A DNA stretch of 64,000 nucleotides from ZC4RG20 sp963702105 (GCA_963702105.1 OY969712.1:4774001-4838000), one strand, 5' to 3'. Positions 46,095 through 55,426 are shown, counted from the stretch's first letter. Notes: generated by a model not told the origin, from the sequence alone. A program made the numbers and translations.

Positions 46095-48260
46095 TCAGGC
46101 CGAGCCGCGCGCCGGAAAAGTCACCCCGAACTCGACCCCGGTCCCGTCCGGCAGGTTCGCGGCTTCCGCGCTGCCGCCGTGGAATTCGGCGATGAGCGCG
46201 ACGATGTGGAGCCCGAGCCCGAGGTGGGGCTGGCCGTCGTCGCGCCCCCGCAGCGAGACCATCGAGTCGAACAGCCGGCTGCGCATGCCTTCGGGCAGCA
46301 GGGGCCCGGCGTTCCGCACCCGGAGCCGCCACTCGCCGGCGAGCCGATCGAGCCCGATCTCGATGAGGCTCTCGGGCGGGCTGAAGCTCACGGCATTGTC
46401 CACGAGCTTGTCGATGAGCTGCGCCGTGAGCTCGGCGGAGCCGAAGGCCTCGGCGGCGCCGGTCTCGATGCGGCACGCGAAGCGGCGCGCCTTGTAAATG
46501 TCCGCATAGGCGTGGCTGCAGGACTCGACCACGGCCGCGAGATCGAACGGCTCGGGACGCGTATCGCCGATGGCCTGCTCGATGCGCGTCGCTTCGCCCA
46601 TGGCGGCGAGAATCGAGTCGAGCCGAGCGGTGCCCTGACGCAGCCGGGCGAGATAAGGCAGGGCGGAAGGCTCGGCGACTTCCTGCTCGAGGTTGTCCAG
46701 CGAGGTCGAGACCACGGCCAGCGGCGTCCTGAGCTCGTGCGAGAGCTTGCCGGCCAGCGTGCGCAGGTACTGCGTGTGCTCGCGCAGGCGCTCGAGCAGC
46801 CGCCCGAAGCTGCGCGCGAGATCGCCGATCTCGTCGCCGGCGCCGCGGCCGGGCAGCCCGACCTCGATCTCGCCCTTGGGGCCGACGGCCGTCTCCGCCG
46901 CGCGCGCGAGACGGCGCACGCGCACCGACAGCAGCGTGGCGAAGCCGAGCAGCCCGGCAGCCGCGACGGCCGTCGCGAGCAGCGTGAACGACATGAGCCG
47001 CACGAGCGCACGGTCCGTGAGCGTGAGGATCGGATCGCTGGCCTGCTCGAGCAGCACGGCGCCGACGACCCTGCCGCCCGCGCGGATCGGCACGCCGGCG
47101 GCGACGACGGTGCTGCCGCCCGGCCCGTCGCGATACCAGGCAGCGGCCGGCCGCCCGACCAGGGCGGCGCCGAGCGGCGCGCCCTCGAGCCGCCCGGGCC
47201 TCGACTCGAGCCGGTCGTAGGCCGGGTCGTGGCGCTGCAGCAGCGCCGCGAACAGCCGGTCGGCGAGGCCGAGCGGCGCGGGCTCCGCGGCGGGCGCGAT
47301 GGAGCCGGTGTCGGCCAGCACCCAGCCGTCCCGATTCAGCACCCGGAACCGGCTTCCGGCGCGGCCGAACTCCCCGAGGAGGCGGTTCAGGTCCGGCCGC
47401 TCGTAGATCAGCGGGCCCGGCGCCGCGGACTGCAGGTCCGAGGTCTGCGCGACCGAGACCGAATACCCGTCGCCCTCGTGGTCAACGTCGACGACCGCGA
47501 GGCCGACGCCGCGTCCAGCCAGCGTCAGCGGAACCCGCGTCTCGACGGCGAAGCCTTTCGGCGTTTCCTGCCAGGCCGCGACGACGCGGTCCTCGTAATC
47601 GCCCGTCGGTTTGAACAGCGGCGGCGCCGTCCGCTGCGCGCGGAACTGGCCGGGAGCGCGCGTGGACAGCAGCAGCCAGCGCTCGGCGCCGTCCGCATCC
47701 CGCAGCTCGAGCACGAGGCGATCCCCGTAGGGGCCCGTGCCGGGGGGGCCTTCGTAGACGAGGTCCGGGTCCGTCGCCTCCACGTACAGATACAGGGAGC
47801 GGCCCTGGATGCCGGCCCAGTAGCGATCCCGAGCGCCGAGCGGGCTTCCGGCATCGGGCGGCGCGGACACGAGCTGCGAGGTCCAGTCGTCGCGGGAACC
47901 GTCCACGACGGGCGCATCCGCAACGTTGAGCGGCGAGGCATAAATGGCCGTGCCCGTCGGATCGTCCGCAAGCGCCGATGGGGACGGCCGCCCCGAGCCG
48001 GCGGGCGCCGCCGAACCGTCCGCGCGGGCCGCATACGTCCGATCCTGCGAGTCGTGCCAGTCGTCCGAGTCCGCCGCCGCCGTCCCCTCGAGCGCCGGCC
48101 GGCCGCCCAATGCGGCGGCGACCGTGTCGGCGCTCGCGAGCAGCGCGCGCTCGAGCCCCGCGCGCAGCGTGGCCTCCATTTCCTGCACGAAACGATATCC
48201 GGCCCAGGGCAGGACCAGCGTCAGCAGCCCGAAGGCCAGTAGTTGCTTACGCAGCGACAT
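46095..48260 (-). CDS. Sensor histidine kinase, dedicated-sortase (PdsS) type
   Basis: 721 residues. An N-terminal membrane helix (about 8-22), a very large extracytoplasmic region (about 23-420) with a CBM9-like beta-rich segment (for example LFLYVEATDPDLVYEGP-like strand near 165), a second helix (about 423-447), HAMP, HisKA with His near residue 507 in KLSHELRTPLAVV, and an HATPase domain ending near HLGLGLHIVALIAEFHGGSA. The length and unusual sensor match the proteobacterial dedicated sortase system kinase family. Its likely partner is the regulator at 35626-36321. It ends 28 bases from the convergent ICMT-like gene. Confidence 0.8.
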   Translation of the reverse strand: MSLRKQLLAFGLLTLVLPWAGYRFVQEMEATLRAGLERALLASADTVAAALGGRPALEGTAAADSDDWHDSQDRTYAARADGSAAPAGSGRPSPSALADDPTGTAIYASPLNVADAPVVDGSRDDWTSQLVSAPPDAGSPLGARDRYWAGIQGRSLYLYVEATDPDLVYEGPPGTGPYGDRLVLELRDADGAERWLLLSTRAPGQFRAQRTAPPLFKPTGDYEDRVVAAWQETPKGFAVETRVPLTLAGRGVGLAVVDVDHEGDGYSVSVAQTSDLQSAAPGPLIYERPDLNRLLGEFGRAGSRFRVLNRDGWVLADTGSIAPAAEPAPLGLADRLFAALLQRHDPAYDRLESRPGRLEGAPLGAALVGRPAAAWYRDGPGGSTVVAAGVPIRAGGRVVGAVLLEQASDPILTLTDRALVRLMSFTLLATAVAAAGLLGFATLLSVRVRRLARAAETAVGPKGEIEVGLPGRGAGDEIGDLARSFGRLLERLREHTQYLRTLAGKLSHELRTPLAVVSTSLDNLEQEVAEPSALPYLARLRQGTARLDSILAAMGEATRIEQAIGDTRPEPFDLAAVVESCSHAYADIYKARRFACRIETGAAEAFGSAELTAQLIDKLVDNAVSFSPPESLIEIGLDRLAGEWRLRVRNAGPLLPEGMRSRLFDSMVSLRGRDDGQPHLGLGLHIVALIAEFHGGSAEAANLPDGTGVEFGVTFPARGSA

Positions 48261-48380
48261 CGAGATCGGGGAGACTGTTTCCGGGTTGCGGGCCCCGGGC
48301 CCGGCCCGCGAGAACTATACTCGGGTGCAGGGCCCGGGGCGTGACGCGCGCCCGCAGGTCGTGGGAATGTCTGACAAAGC

Positions 48381-48995
48381 ATGGACCTCCGAATCGAAAA
48401 GCTCCTCTCGGCCTGGTTCGGGCCGGCGCCGGCGACGCAAGCCGAGGCCGACGCGCTCGTCTCAAAGTGGTTCAAGGCCGACGCGGCCGCCGACCGCGAG
48501 CTGGGTGAGCGCTTCGGCGCGCTCGCCGAGGCCGCCGCGAACGGCGAGCTCGAGGCCTGGCGCGCCGCGCCGCGAAGCCGGCTCGCGCTGATCCTGCTGT
48601 TCGACCAGATGCCGCGGCAGCTGCACCGCGGCACGGCCGCGGCCTTCGCCGAGGACGACCGCGCGCTCGAGCTCACGCTGACGGGCATCGAGCACGGCCA
48701 GGACGCGGCGCTCGCACCGCTCGAGCGCGCGTTCTTCTACATGCCGCTGCAGCACTCGGAATCGCTGCCTGTCCAGGAGCTCGGCGTGCTGAAATTCGCG
48801 GCGCTCGCGGCGGACCCCGAGGCGCCGGACGTGCTGCACGGCGCGCTCGAGGGATTTGCGAAATCCGCGCGCGAGCACCGGGACATCGTGGCCCGCTTCG
48901 GGCGCTTCCCGCACCGCAATCATCACCTTGGGCGCGAAGACACACCGGAGGAGGCGGCCTGGCTCGGGGGCGGCGGGCCCACTTTCGGCCAATAG
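48381..48995 (+). CDS. DUF924 family protein
   Basis: 204 residues. Typical features of this TPR-like helical family: LSAWFGPAPATQAEADALVS at the N-terminus, WFKADAAADRELGERF, LALILLFDQMPRQLHRGTAA, FFYMPLQHSES and FPHRNHHLGR near the end. It has no catalytic motif and its molecular role is unknown. Divergent from the kinase gene and 26 bases before the thiolase gene, with which it may be co-transcribed. Confidence 0.9.
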   Translation: MDLRIEKLLSAWFGPAPATQAEADALVSKWFKADAAADRELGERFGALAEAAANGELEAWRAAPRSRLALILLFDQMPRQLHRGTAAAFAEDDRALELTLTGIEHGQDAALAPLERAFFYMPLQHSESLPVQELGVLKFAALAADPEAPDVLHGALEGFAKSAREHRDIVARFGRFPHRNHHLGREDTPEEAAWLGGGGPTFGQ

Positions 48996-49021
48996 GGAAC
49001 GACGAAGTCAGGAGACTCTGC

Positions 49022-50302
49022 ATGCGAAATCAACCGGCCAGGCCCGTCGCGATCGTCGGGGGACTCCGAATCCCCTTCTGCCGCGCCTACACCTCGTACC
49101 GCCGCCGCTCCAACCAGCAGATGATGACGGCCGTGCTGCGCGGTCTCGTGGATCGTTTCGGCCTCGCGGGTCAGCGCCTCGGCGACGTGTCGCTCGGCGC
49201 AGTCATCAAGCACTCGCGCGACTTCAATCTCGCGCGCGAATCCACGCTTTCGTCCGGCCTCGCGCCCGAGACGCCGGCCTTCGACATCCAGCGCGCCTGC
49301 GGCACGAGCCTCTCGGCCTCTGTCCTCCTCGCGAGCAAGATATCGGTCGGCCTCATGGAATCGGGAATCGCGGGCGGCACGGACAGCATCAGCGACATGC
49401 CGATCGTCTACCCCGACGAGTACCGGCGCATTCTGCTCGAGAGCGCGCGCGGGCGAACCCTGGGCCAGCGCCTCGTGCCCTGGCTCGGGCTGCGGCCCAA
49501 GCACTTCAAGCCGAGCCTGCCCGCCGTCATCGAGCCGCGCACGGGCCTCTCGATGGGCGAGAGCATGGAAATCACGGCCAAGAAGTGGGGCCTCACGCGG
49601 CAGGAGCAGGACGAGCTCGCGCTCGCGAGCCACCGCAATGCCGTCGCGGCGTACGAGGAAGGTTTTTACGACGACCTGCTCGTCGAGTTCGAGGGTGTGA
49701 AGCGCGACAACAACCTGCGCCCCGACACGAGCCTCGAGAAGCTCGGCAAGCTGCCGCCCGTCTTCGACAAAGCGGGCGGCACGCTGACGGCCGGCAACAG
49801 CACGCCGCTGACCGACGGCGCCTCCGCTGTGCTGCTCGCATCGGAGCCCTGGGCGGCCGAGCGCGGCCTGCCGATCCTCGCGCGCATCACGTATGCCAAG
49901 GTCACGGCCGTGGACTTCGTGAACAAGGAAGGCCTGCTCATGGCGCCGGCCTACGCCGTCTCCGAGATGCTCGCGGATGCGGGTCTCTCGCTGCAGGACT
50001 TCGACTACTACGAGATCCACGAAGCGTTCGCGGCCCAGACGCTCGCGACGCTCAAGGCCTGGGAATCGCCGGAGTTCTGCCGTGAGCAGCTCGGCCGCGA
50101 TGCGCCGCTCGGCGCAATCGACCGCGCCAAGCTCAACGTCAAGGGCGGGAGCGTCGCGATCGGGCATCCGTTCGCGGCCACCGGCACTCGGCTCGTCGCG
50201 ACGATGGCGAAGCTGCTGCACGCTCGGGGCAGCGGACGCGGCCTCATTTCGGTCTGCACGGCCGGCGGGATGGGCGTCACGGCCATCCTCGAGGCGGGGT
50301 AA
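49022..50302 (+). CDS. Acetyl-CoA C-acyltransferase (thiolase, FadI-like)
   Basis: 426 residues. Thiolase with nucleophile Cys in FDIQRACGTSLSAS (about residue 92), GGTDSISDMPI, NSTPLTDGASAVLL, His in YYEIHEAFAAQ, GGSVAIGHPFAATGTR and second Cys in SVCTAGGMGV. It cleaves 3-ketoacyl-CoA in beta-oxidation or condenses acetyl-CoA. The extra segment around 140-165 and length resemble FadI more than FadA/AtoB. No fadJ partner is adjacent. Confidence 0.92.
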   Translation: MRNQPARPVAIVGGLRIPFCRAYTSYRRRSNQQMMTAVLRGLVDRFGLAGQRLGDVSLGAVIKHSRDFNLARESTLSSGLAPETPAFDIQRACGTSLSASVLLASKISVGLMESGIAGGTDSISDMPIVYPDEYRRILLESARGRTLGQRLVPWLGLRPKHFKPSLPAVIEPRTGLSMGESMEITAKKWGLTRQEQDELALASHRNAVAAYEEGFYDDLLVEFEGVKRDNNLRPDTSLEKLGKLPPVFDKAGGTLTAGNSTPLTDGASAVLLASEPWAAERGLPILARITYAKVTAVDFVNKEGLLMAPAYAVSEMLADAGLSLQDFDYYEIHEAFAAQTLATLKAWESPEFCREQLGRDAPLGAIDRAKLNVKGGSVAIGHPFAATGTRLVATMAKLLHARGSGRGLISVCTAGGMGVTAILEAG

Positions 50303-50335
50303 CAGCGGTCCCGGCCTCGTCAGCGCGACGCGTTC

Positions 50336-50357
50336 AGGGCGGTTCCGAAACCGCCCT
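50336..50357. terminator. Hairpin between convergent thiolase and AEC genes
   Basis: AGGGCGGTT, loop CCGA, AACCGCCCT. There is no clear T-tract, but it lies in the intergenic gap of two convergent genes. Confidence 0.4.
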
Positions 50358-50445
50358 TGCGCAGGCGCCGGCACCTGCGCCGGCGCCGCGGCGACCGCGC
50401 GGCCGTGCGCGCGGCCGTCGGCGGAAGACGCCGACGCCCCGGAGA

Positions 50446-51333
50446 TCAGCGGCTCAACGCGAGCACGTACGACACGAGCCAGGGCAACGAAAACGCCACG
50501 AGGAACGTCGAGACCAGAACCGTCCCCGCAACGTCCTCGGCGTGCCGGTCATAGCGCGCCGCGAAGAGGTAGTTGAAGATCGCGCTCGGCATCGCGCCCT
50601 GCAGCACGAGCACGGCGAGCGCGAGGCCGTGCAGACCGAACAGGCGGCCGACGCCGAGCGCGACGCCGAGGCCGAGCGCGAGACGGCCGACGGCAATGGC
50701 CGAAGCGAGGCCGAGGCGGTGCGCGCGCAGGCCGCCGAGCGTGTGGCCGAGCGCGAGCAGCATGAGCGGGATCATGAGATCGCCGAGCAGACGGATCGTC
50801 GTGTCGAGCCCCGCAGGCAGACGCGTGCCCGTCGCGAGCAGCGCGACGCCGGCCACGGCGCCGTAGACGACCGGCGTGGACCGCAGCGTGCGCAGGATCG
50901 GCATACCGCTCTGCAGCATCGGCGTCACGGTGAACTGGCCGACCGAGTTCGTGACGTAGACCGCGACGGCGAGCCCGAGGCCGGGCTGGCCGAAAGCGAA
51001 CAGGCACAGCGGCAAGCCCAGGTTGCCGGTATTGCCGATCGCGAGCGTCGGCAGAAACGAGCGCACGGGCAGCCGCGCGAGCTTCAGCACCACGAAGCCG
51101 AGGCCGATCATGACCGCAAGCGCCGTGATCGCGGCGAGCGTCATCGTCAGGAACTCGTGCAGCGGCGTCGTGAGATGCGAGAGGCTCGACACGATGAGGC
51201 AGGGGCCTGCGACGTTCATGATGAGGTTCGTCACGAACTCGCGCTCGAAGGCAAAGCCGAGCCTGCGCCAGCCGTAGCCGACGCCGGCGAGGCAGAAGAC
51301 GGGCAGAAGGATACCGGCGAGCTCGGCGAACAT
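50446..51333 (-). CDS. AEC (auxin efflux carrier) family transporter
   Basis: 295 residues from ATG 51333; the longer frame to 51546 overlaps the divergent VOC gene region and is rejected. About ten hydrophobic segments in two halves of five, starting MFAELAGILLPVFCLAGVGY, with GNTGNLGLPLCLFAFGQPGL in the conserved crossing helix. AEC family proteins export or import carboxylates and auxin-like anions. The substrate here is unknown. Confidence 0.87.
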   Translation of the reverse strand: MFAELAGILLPVFCLAGVGYGWRRLGFAFEREFVTNLIMNVAGPCLIVSSLSHLTTPLHEFLTMTLAAITALAVMIGLGFVVLKLARLPVRSFLPTLAIGNTGNLGLPLCLFAFGQPGLGLAVAVYVTNSVGQFTVTPMLQSGMPILRTLRSTPVVYGAVAGVALLATGTRLPAGLDTTIRLLGDLMIPLMLLALGHTLGGLRAHRLGLASAIAVGRLALGLGVALGVGRLFGLHGLALAVLVLQGAMPSAIFNYLFAARYDRHAEDVAGTVLVSTFLVAFSLPWLVSYVLALSR

Positions 51334-51396
51334 CGGGGAGCGGGGCTGCTTGGAACGGGCAGCGAATTCTGCCAGATTCGGGCGGCCAGCGTGCTG

Positions 51397-51444
51397 GGCC
51401 GGACCGGCCGGAGCCGGCCGAAGCAGGCCGAAGCAGGCCGGAAG
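51397..51444. repeat. Short tandem repeat upstream of the VOC gene
   Basis: Degenerate units of 10-11 bases related to GAAGCAGGCCG, in the gap between the divergent AEC and VOC genes and just before the VOC ribosome-binding site. Confidence 0.55.
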
Positions 51445-51457
51445 GAGGACGCGTTCG

Positions 51458-52171
51458 ATGTTGGGCCGGTTTCTCGAGTTTGCGATCGGCGCGCCGCCGA
51501 CGGCTGCGACGCTGGCGGAGTTTGCGGCCTTGGGGCTCGTGGACACGCGGGCGCCCGAAGTCCCGGGCGGCGCCTATGCGGTGCTCTCGGACGGCCGCCT
51601 GTGCATCGGCCTGCACGACGCCGAGCTCGAAGGGCCGGCGCCGACGTTCGTGCGGCCCGATCTCAAGGATCACGTGCGCGCCCTGCGCCGCGCCGGCGTC
51701 GAGTTCGAGTACCTCGACCTCGCGGACGACGCCTTTCACCGCGCGGCGTTCAGGGACCCGGGCGGCCTCCCGGTGCTGCTCGTCGAGGCCCGCGGGGCAC
51801 CGGCGCCGCCGGACGCGTCGGGCCTCGTGGCCGTGTGCGGAGAGTTCCTCGAGCTCAGCGCGGCCGCGGCTTCGCTCGAGGACTCGGCCGCGTTCTGGCA
51901 GCGGCTCGGCTTCGCGGTCGAGCAGACCGGGACGACGCCGCACCCGTTCACGCGCCTGACCGGCCACGGACTCGCGCTCGGGCTTTACGAGACGAACCGA
52001 TTTCGGGCGGCGTTGACGTTCCGCGCACGCGACGTTCCGGCCCGCGCGGCTTACCTCGAGGCCAAGGGGGCCGCGCCGCGGAAGCCGGCGCCGCTCGGGG
52101 GCCCGGACTCGGTCGCGCTGCGCCTGCCGGGCGGGCTCGAGGTCTTTCTCGTCGAGCCGGACCGGAGCTGA
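51458..52171 (+). CDS. VOC (glyoxalase/bleomycin-resistance) superfamily protein
   Basis: 237 residues from ATG 51458, preceded by GGAGGA; an upstream ATG at 51350 lies in the tandem repeats. Two paired beta-alpha-beta-beta-beta modules are visible: LGRFLEFAIGAPP to FRDPGGLPVLLVE, and FLELSAAAASLEDSAAFWQR to LRLPGGLEVFLVE. Proteins of this fold bind metals and act on small molecules. No specific substrate can be assigned. Confidence 0.82.
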   Translation: MLGRFLEFAIGAPPTAATLAEFAALGLVDTRAPEVPGGAYAVLSDGRLCIGLHDAELEGPAPTFVRPDLKDHVRALRRAGVEFEYLDLADDAFHRAAFRDPGGLPVLLVEARGAPAPPDASGLVAVCGEFLELSAAAASLEDSAAFWQRLGFAVEQTGTTPHPFTRLTGHGLALGLYETNRFRAALTFRARDVPARAAYLEAKGAAPRKPAPLGGPDSVALRLPGGLEVFLVEPDRS

Positions 52172-52178
52172 GCCGCAG

Positions 52179-53072
52179 CTAAGCCTGCAGCCGGCCGAGC
52201 GCCGCCTCGATCGAAGGCAGGTATCCGGCGCCGAAAAGGTTGAAGTGATTGAGCAGGTGGTAGAGGTTGTAGAGATCGACGCGGGCCGCCGCCCCGGGCC
52301 GCGGCGGCCGCAACGCCTCGTAGGCTTCGTAGAACGCCGGCCCGAAGCCGCCGAACAGCCGCGTCATTGCCAGATCGGCCTCCGCGTCGCCGAAGTAGAC
52401 CGCCGGATCGAAGAGACAGGGGACGGCTCCGGGCGCCGCGCCCCAGTTGCCGCCCCACAGGTCGCCGTGCAGCAGCGAGGGCGCGGGCTCGCCGCCCGGG
52501 AAGTAGTCCGCCAAGGCCGCCGCCACGCGCCGCACGGCGCCGGCCAGCGGCGGCGGCAGGCCCCGTCTTTCGGCGAGCGCGAGCTGTTGGCCCAGGCGGC
52601 GCTCGGCGAAGAACTCGATCCAGCGCGCCGAGCGGGCATTCGGTTGCGGCGTCGCGCCGATGAAGTTGTCGCGATGCCAGCCGGAGTCCGGGGCCGTCAC
52701 CGCGTGCTGGCGGGCCAGCGCCCTGCCCAACGCTCGCTCGGCCTCGGCCGACCCGGAGCCGAGCTCGACCCATTCGAGCGCAAGGTAGGCCGCGGACGGG
52801 CAGCAGCCGACCGCGAGGACCGCCGGGACGACCGCCTGGGCGGCCACCGGACCTTCGGCCGCGTGGACGCCCGCAAGCGCCGCGAGCCCGTCGGCCTCGG
52901 CTTCGAAGAGCTCGAGGCTGCCCGGAGCGTTGAGCTTGAGGAACAACGGACCCGCGGCCGTGGGCACGCGCAACGCGCGATTGATGCTGCCGCCGCCGAC
53001 GCGCCGGCAGGCTTCGCCGCTGCGCGTGATGCCGTGCCTCGCGAGATCCGCCGCGACGTCGGCCGGCAGCAC
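52179..53072 (-). CDS. Fructosamine kinase family protein
   Basis: 297 residues. Kinase-like fold: RRVGGGSINRALRV nucleotide loop, LFLKLNAPGSLELFEAEADG with the ATP-binding Lys, WHRDNFIGATPQPN, catalytic LLHGDLWGGNW and CLFDPAVYFGDAEADLAMTR with the metal-binding Asp. Fructosamine-3-kinases phosphorylate sugar adducts on proteins so that they break down (deglycation). It lies 7 bases upstream of the end of the VOC gene (convergent) and 6 bases after the HNH nuclease gene. Confidence 0.92.
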   Translation of the reverse strand: MLPADVAADLARHGITRSGEACRRVGGGSINRALRVPTAAGPLFLKLNAPGSLELFEAEADGLAALAGVHAAEGPVAAQAVVPAVLAVGCCPSAAYLALEWVELGSGSAEAERALGRALARQHAVTAPDSGWHRDNFIGATPQPNARSARWIEFFAERRLGQQLALAERRGLPPPLAGAVRRVAAALADYFPGGEPAPSLLHGDLWGGNWGAAPGAVPCLFDPAVYFGDAEADLAMTRLFGGFGPAFYEAYEALRPPRPGAAARVDLYNLYHLLNHFNLFGAGYLPSIEAALGRLQA

Positions 53073-53078
53073 GCCGGG

Positions 53079-53711
53079 CTAGGGCCGAACGGCGGTGCGG
53101 GCCAGATGCCCTCGCAGCCGCGCGTGCAGCGGGCTCGTGCGAGGGAAATGGGTGAGCAGATACTCCATCTGGTCGGCGAGCACGCGGCGGCCCTTGAGAT
53201 AGATGTACTCGGCGTAGGTCGGCGTGAACGGCACGGCGAGCAGCTGCATGCCGGCCTCTTCGGGCTTGCGGCCGCCCTTGTGGTTGTTGCACCGCCGGCA
53301 GGCCGTGACGACGTTGGTCCAGGCGTCGCGGCCGCCCTGGCTCAGCGGCGTGACATGGTCCCTCGTCAAGTCCGAGGAGCGGAACTGAGCGCCGCAGTAC
53401 ATGCAGAGATTTGCGTCCCGCTTGAACAGCGTGTGGTTGTTGAGCGGCGGGATGTACCCGGCCGAATTGCGCTCGAAGCTGTGCGTCTCGCCGTGGGTGG
53501 CGATGATCGAGTTGATGCGGATCGCGCTGCGCAAGCCCGTGCGCGCGTTGAAGCCTCCCCGAATGGTATAGATCGGCGACCCGCAGGCGTAAGCCACCTG
53601 CTGCGTGTGATAAAGCGTCGCCGCGATCCGGTAATCAACCCATTCGAGGGGCATGCCCGCGACATCGGTGCGCAACACTTCCTGGGTTAGCGAGCGAAGT
53701 TCAGGCTCCAT
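53079..53711 (-). CDS. HNH endonuclease domain protein
   Basis: 210 residues from ATG 53711, the in-frame start that leaves the upstream region free. The HNH domain carries a zinc site, LCMYCGAQF and CRRCNNHKGGRKP, around DHVTPLSQGGRDAWTNVV. The long N-terminal half is unassigned and the C-terminal helical region includes LADQMEYLLTHFPRTSP. This domain arrangement is common as a chromosomal gene of unknown role, and is not clearly a phage or homing nuclease. It probably shares a transcript with the fructosamine kinase-like gene. Confidence 0.88.
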   Translation of the reverse strand: MEPELRSLTQEVLRTDVAGMPLEWVDYRIAATLYHTQQVAYACGSPIYTIRGGFNARTGLRSAIRINSIIATHGETHSFERNSAGYIPPLNNHTLFKRDANLCMYCGAQFRSSDLTRDHVTPLSQGGRDAWTNVVTACRRCNNHKGGRKPEEAGMQLLAVPFTPTYAEYIYLKGRRVLADQMEYLLTHFPRTSPLHARLRGHLARTAVRP

Positions 53712-53901
53712 ACCAGTCAGCCGAGCAGTCGACCCCTCAAGTGTCACCGAGATCGTGCAGATAATCAATTGCTTGGAAACTCGCCGCGAGGGGTCGGCTG
53801 CACGTGCCCCGCGACGACCCCGAGCGCCGGCCAGGGACGCCGCGGGTTGTCCATGGGCAACAGCGCCGGCGCGCCCGAAAGCGGCCCGCGCGGGAGCGCA
53901 G

Positions 53902-54420
53902 TCAGCGCTCGGGCGAATCGGCCGGCGGTCGGGGGCCGGGCGGCCCCGGGCCGAGCCGGTCCTGCCCGAGCCGCCGCTCGCGCAGCCGGCGCCGCTCCTC
54001 GGGCGTCATGGACTGGAAGCGCCGCCGCAATTCCTCCCGCCGCTGGGGAGGCATTTGCCGAAAGTTCTTGTACGCCTCGCGGATGCGGTCGCGCTCGTCG
54101 GGCGGCAGATCCTCGAACGTCGAGAAGCGCCGGCGCAGCGCCTGCTTTTGCTCGTCCGTGAGACTTTGCCAACGGCGGAAACGCTGCCGGGCCTGCTCCC
54201 GCTCCGTCGGCGACATGTCGAGCCAGCGCTGAGCGTTGGCCGCGAGCTGGCGTTGCCGCGCGGGCGGCAGGCTCGTCCAGCCGGACTCCTGCGGCGCCAG
54301 CAGCTCGCGCTGCGCGGCGCTGAGATCCTTCCAGGCGACGCCGTCGTCGGCGCGCGCAGCGGCGCCGCCGAGCAGCAGCACGGCCCCGGCGAGGATTGCG
54401 AGTGCCTGCGTGCGGAGCAC
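53902..54420 (-). CDS. DUF3106 exported protein
   Basis: 172 residues from GTG 54420 (GAGGA five bases upstream), which gives a proper signal peptide (ALAILAGAVLLLGGAAARA). The mature part is built of repeated Trp/Leu/Arg helices such as WTSLPPARQRQLAANAQRWL, WQSLTDEQKQALRRRF and FQSMTPEERRRLRERR, the DUF3106 repeat. It ends in a Pro/Gly/Arg tail. Role unknown, envelope location inferred. Third gene of an ECF sigma-DUF3619-DUF3106 operon. Confidence 0.85.
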   Translation of the reverse strand: MLRTQALAILAGAVLLLGGAAARADDGVAWKDLSAAQRELLAPQESGWTSLPPARQRQLAANAQRWLDMSPTEREQARQRFRRWQSLTDEQKQALRRRFSTFEDLPPDERDRIREAYKNFRQMPPQRREELRRRFQSMTPEERRRLRERRLGQDRLGPGPPGPRPPADSPER

Positions 54421-54428
54421 AGCCGTCC

Positions 54429-54836
54429 TCAGCCGATGCCGCCGCCCGAGCTGTGCGGCGGCTCCTGCTGCGCCTGGGCGTCGAGCCACGAGTAGAAATC
54501 GAGGTCCTGGATGATGTCCAACTCGTCCTGATTCAGCAGCAGCGCGCCGTCGGGCGAGGCGGCCACGACGACGGACCCCTGCGGACCCTGCGGGCCGCGA
54601 TCGGGCAGCAGCCAGGCGAACGACAGTGCGACCGCGGCCGCGAGACCCGCCGCGATCCAGGGAGCCGGGCCGGCGATCAACGCGGGCCGAGGCGCCTCGA
54701 GCGAGGTCAGCGCGGTGCGCCGCGCACGCGTGAGCCGGGCGCGCGTCGGCGCATCCAGCTCCGCGACACTACGCGCGAACGCGCTCCGCGCACGCTGCTC
54801 GAGCGTGAGATTTTCCGCAGCAGGCCTTTCGTTCAT
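54429..54836 (-). CDS. DUF3619-like membrane protein, possible anti-sigma partner
   Basis: 135 residues from ATG 54836, which overlaps the sigma factor stop (ATGA). The N-terminal cytoplasmic part is helical and basic (RSAFARSVAELDAPTRARL); a single membrane helix (about 65-82, PWIAAGLAAAVALSFAWLL) follows, then an acidic extracytoplasmic tail with LDFYSWLDAQ. The topology fits an anti-sigma factor, though no zinc anti-sigma motif (H-x3-C-x2-C) is present. Family call by resemblance and context. Confidence 0.75.
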   Translation of the reverse strand: MNERPAAENLTLEQRARSAFARSVAELDAPTRARLTRARRTALTSLEAPRPALIAGPAPWIAAGLAAAVALSFAWLLPDRGPQGPQGSVVVAASPDGALLLNQDELDIIQDLDFYSWLDAQAQQEPPHSSGGGIG

Positions 54837-55426
54837 GACCAGTGATCTCCGAGCAGTTCCCGCAGCCGCCTCGCGGCACGGGAGTAGTGCGTCTTGACGC
54901 TGCCTTCCGAGCAACCCATCGCGGCCGCCGTCTGAGCGACGTCGAGCCCTTCGAAATTCCGCAGCACGAAAGCCTCGCGCTGGCGATCGGGCAATGCGTG
55001 CAAAGCGGACTCGAGGGCCCGCATCGCGTCATCGCGGACCAGCGTCTCGAGCGGGTCGTCGCACTCGGGGGCCCGGGCCTCGGCAATCGGATCGCGCTCG
55101 CCCGGCGCCTCGAAGCCGAAAAAGCCGATGATGCGATTGCGCACCGCCCGCCGCCGCTGGCCGTCGCGTATCCGGTTCTTGAGGATCCGATAGAACAGCG
55201 GCCGCCATTCGGCGCTCGGCCGAGCCGCATACCGCCGCACGAGCCGGATCATCGACTCCTGCACCGCATCGAGCGCCTCGTCCGCGTCGCGCAGCTCGAG
55301 GGCGGCGATGCGATAGGCGCGCGCTTCGACTTCGCGCAGAAAGGCCTCCAGCTCGACGGCCGGATCGACCGCGGGTTGCTCCGCTGCCGCTTGCGTCGGC
55401 AACAATTTCAGGGCTGCCGGCTGCAT
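54833..55426 (-). CDS. ECF-type RNA polymerase sigma factor
   Basis: 197 residues. Region 2: LRDADEALDAVQESMIRLVR and WRPLFYRILKNRIRD; region 4: LPDRQREAFVLRNFEGLDVA and MGCSEGSVKTHYSRAARRLR. The family is that of RpoE-like ECF sigma factors usually found with DUF3619 and DUF3106 genes. All three overlap or nearly abut here, so they form one unit. The signal is unknown, and the promoter region up to priA (114 bases) has no recognised motif. Confidence 0.92.
   Translation of the reverse strand: MQPAALKLLPTQAAAEQPAVDPAVELEAFLREVEARAYRIAALELRDADEALDAVQESMIRLVRRYAARPSAEWRPLFYRILKNRIRDGQRRRAVRNRIIGFFGFEAPGERDPIAEARAPECDDPLETLVRDDAMRALESALHALPDRQREAFVLRNFEGLDVAQTAAAMGCSEGSVKTHYSRAARRLRELLGDHWS

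Noticed and set aside
53079..53711. HNH gene as homing or phage nuclease
   Set aside because: It sits in backbone-like sequence between housekeeping-type genes with no intron, intein or phage context.
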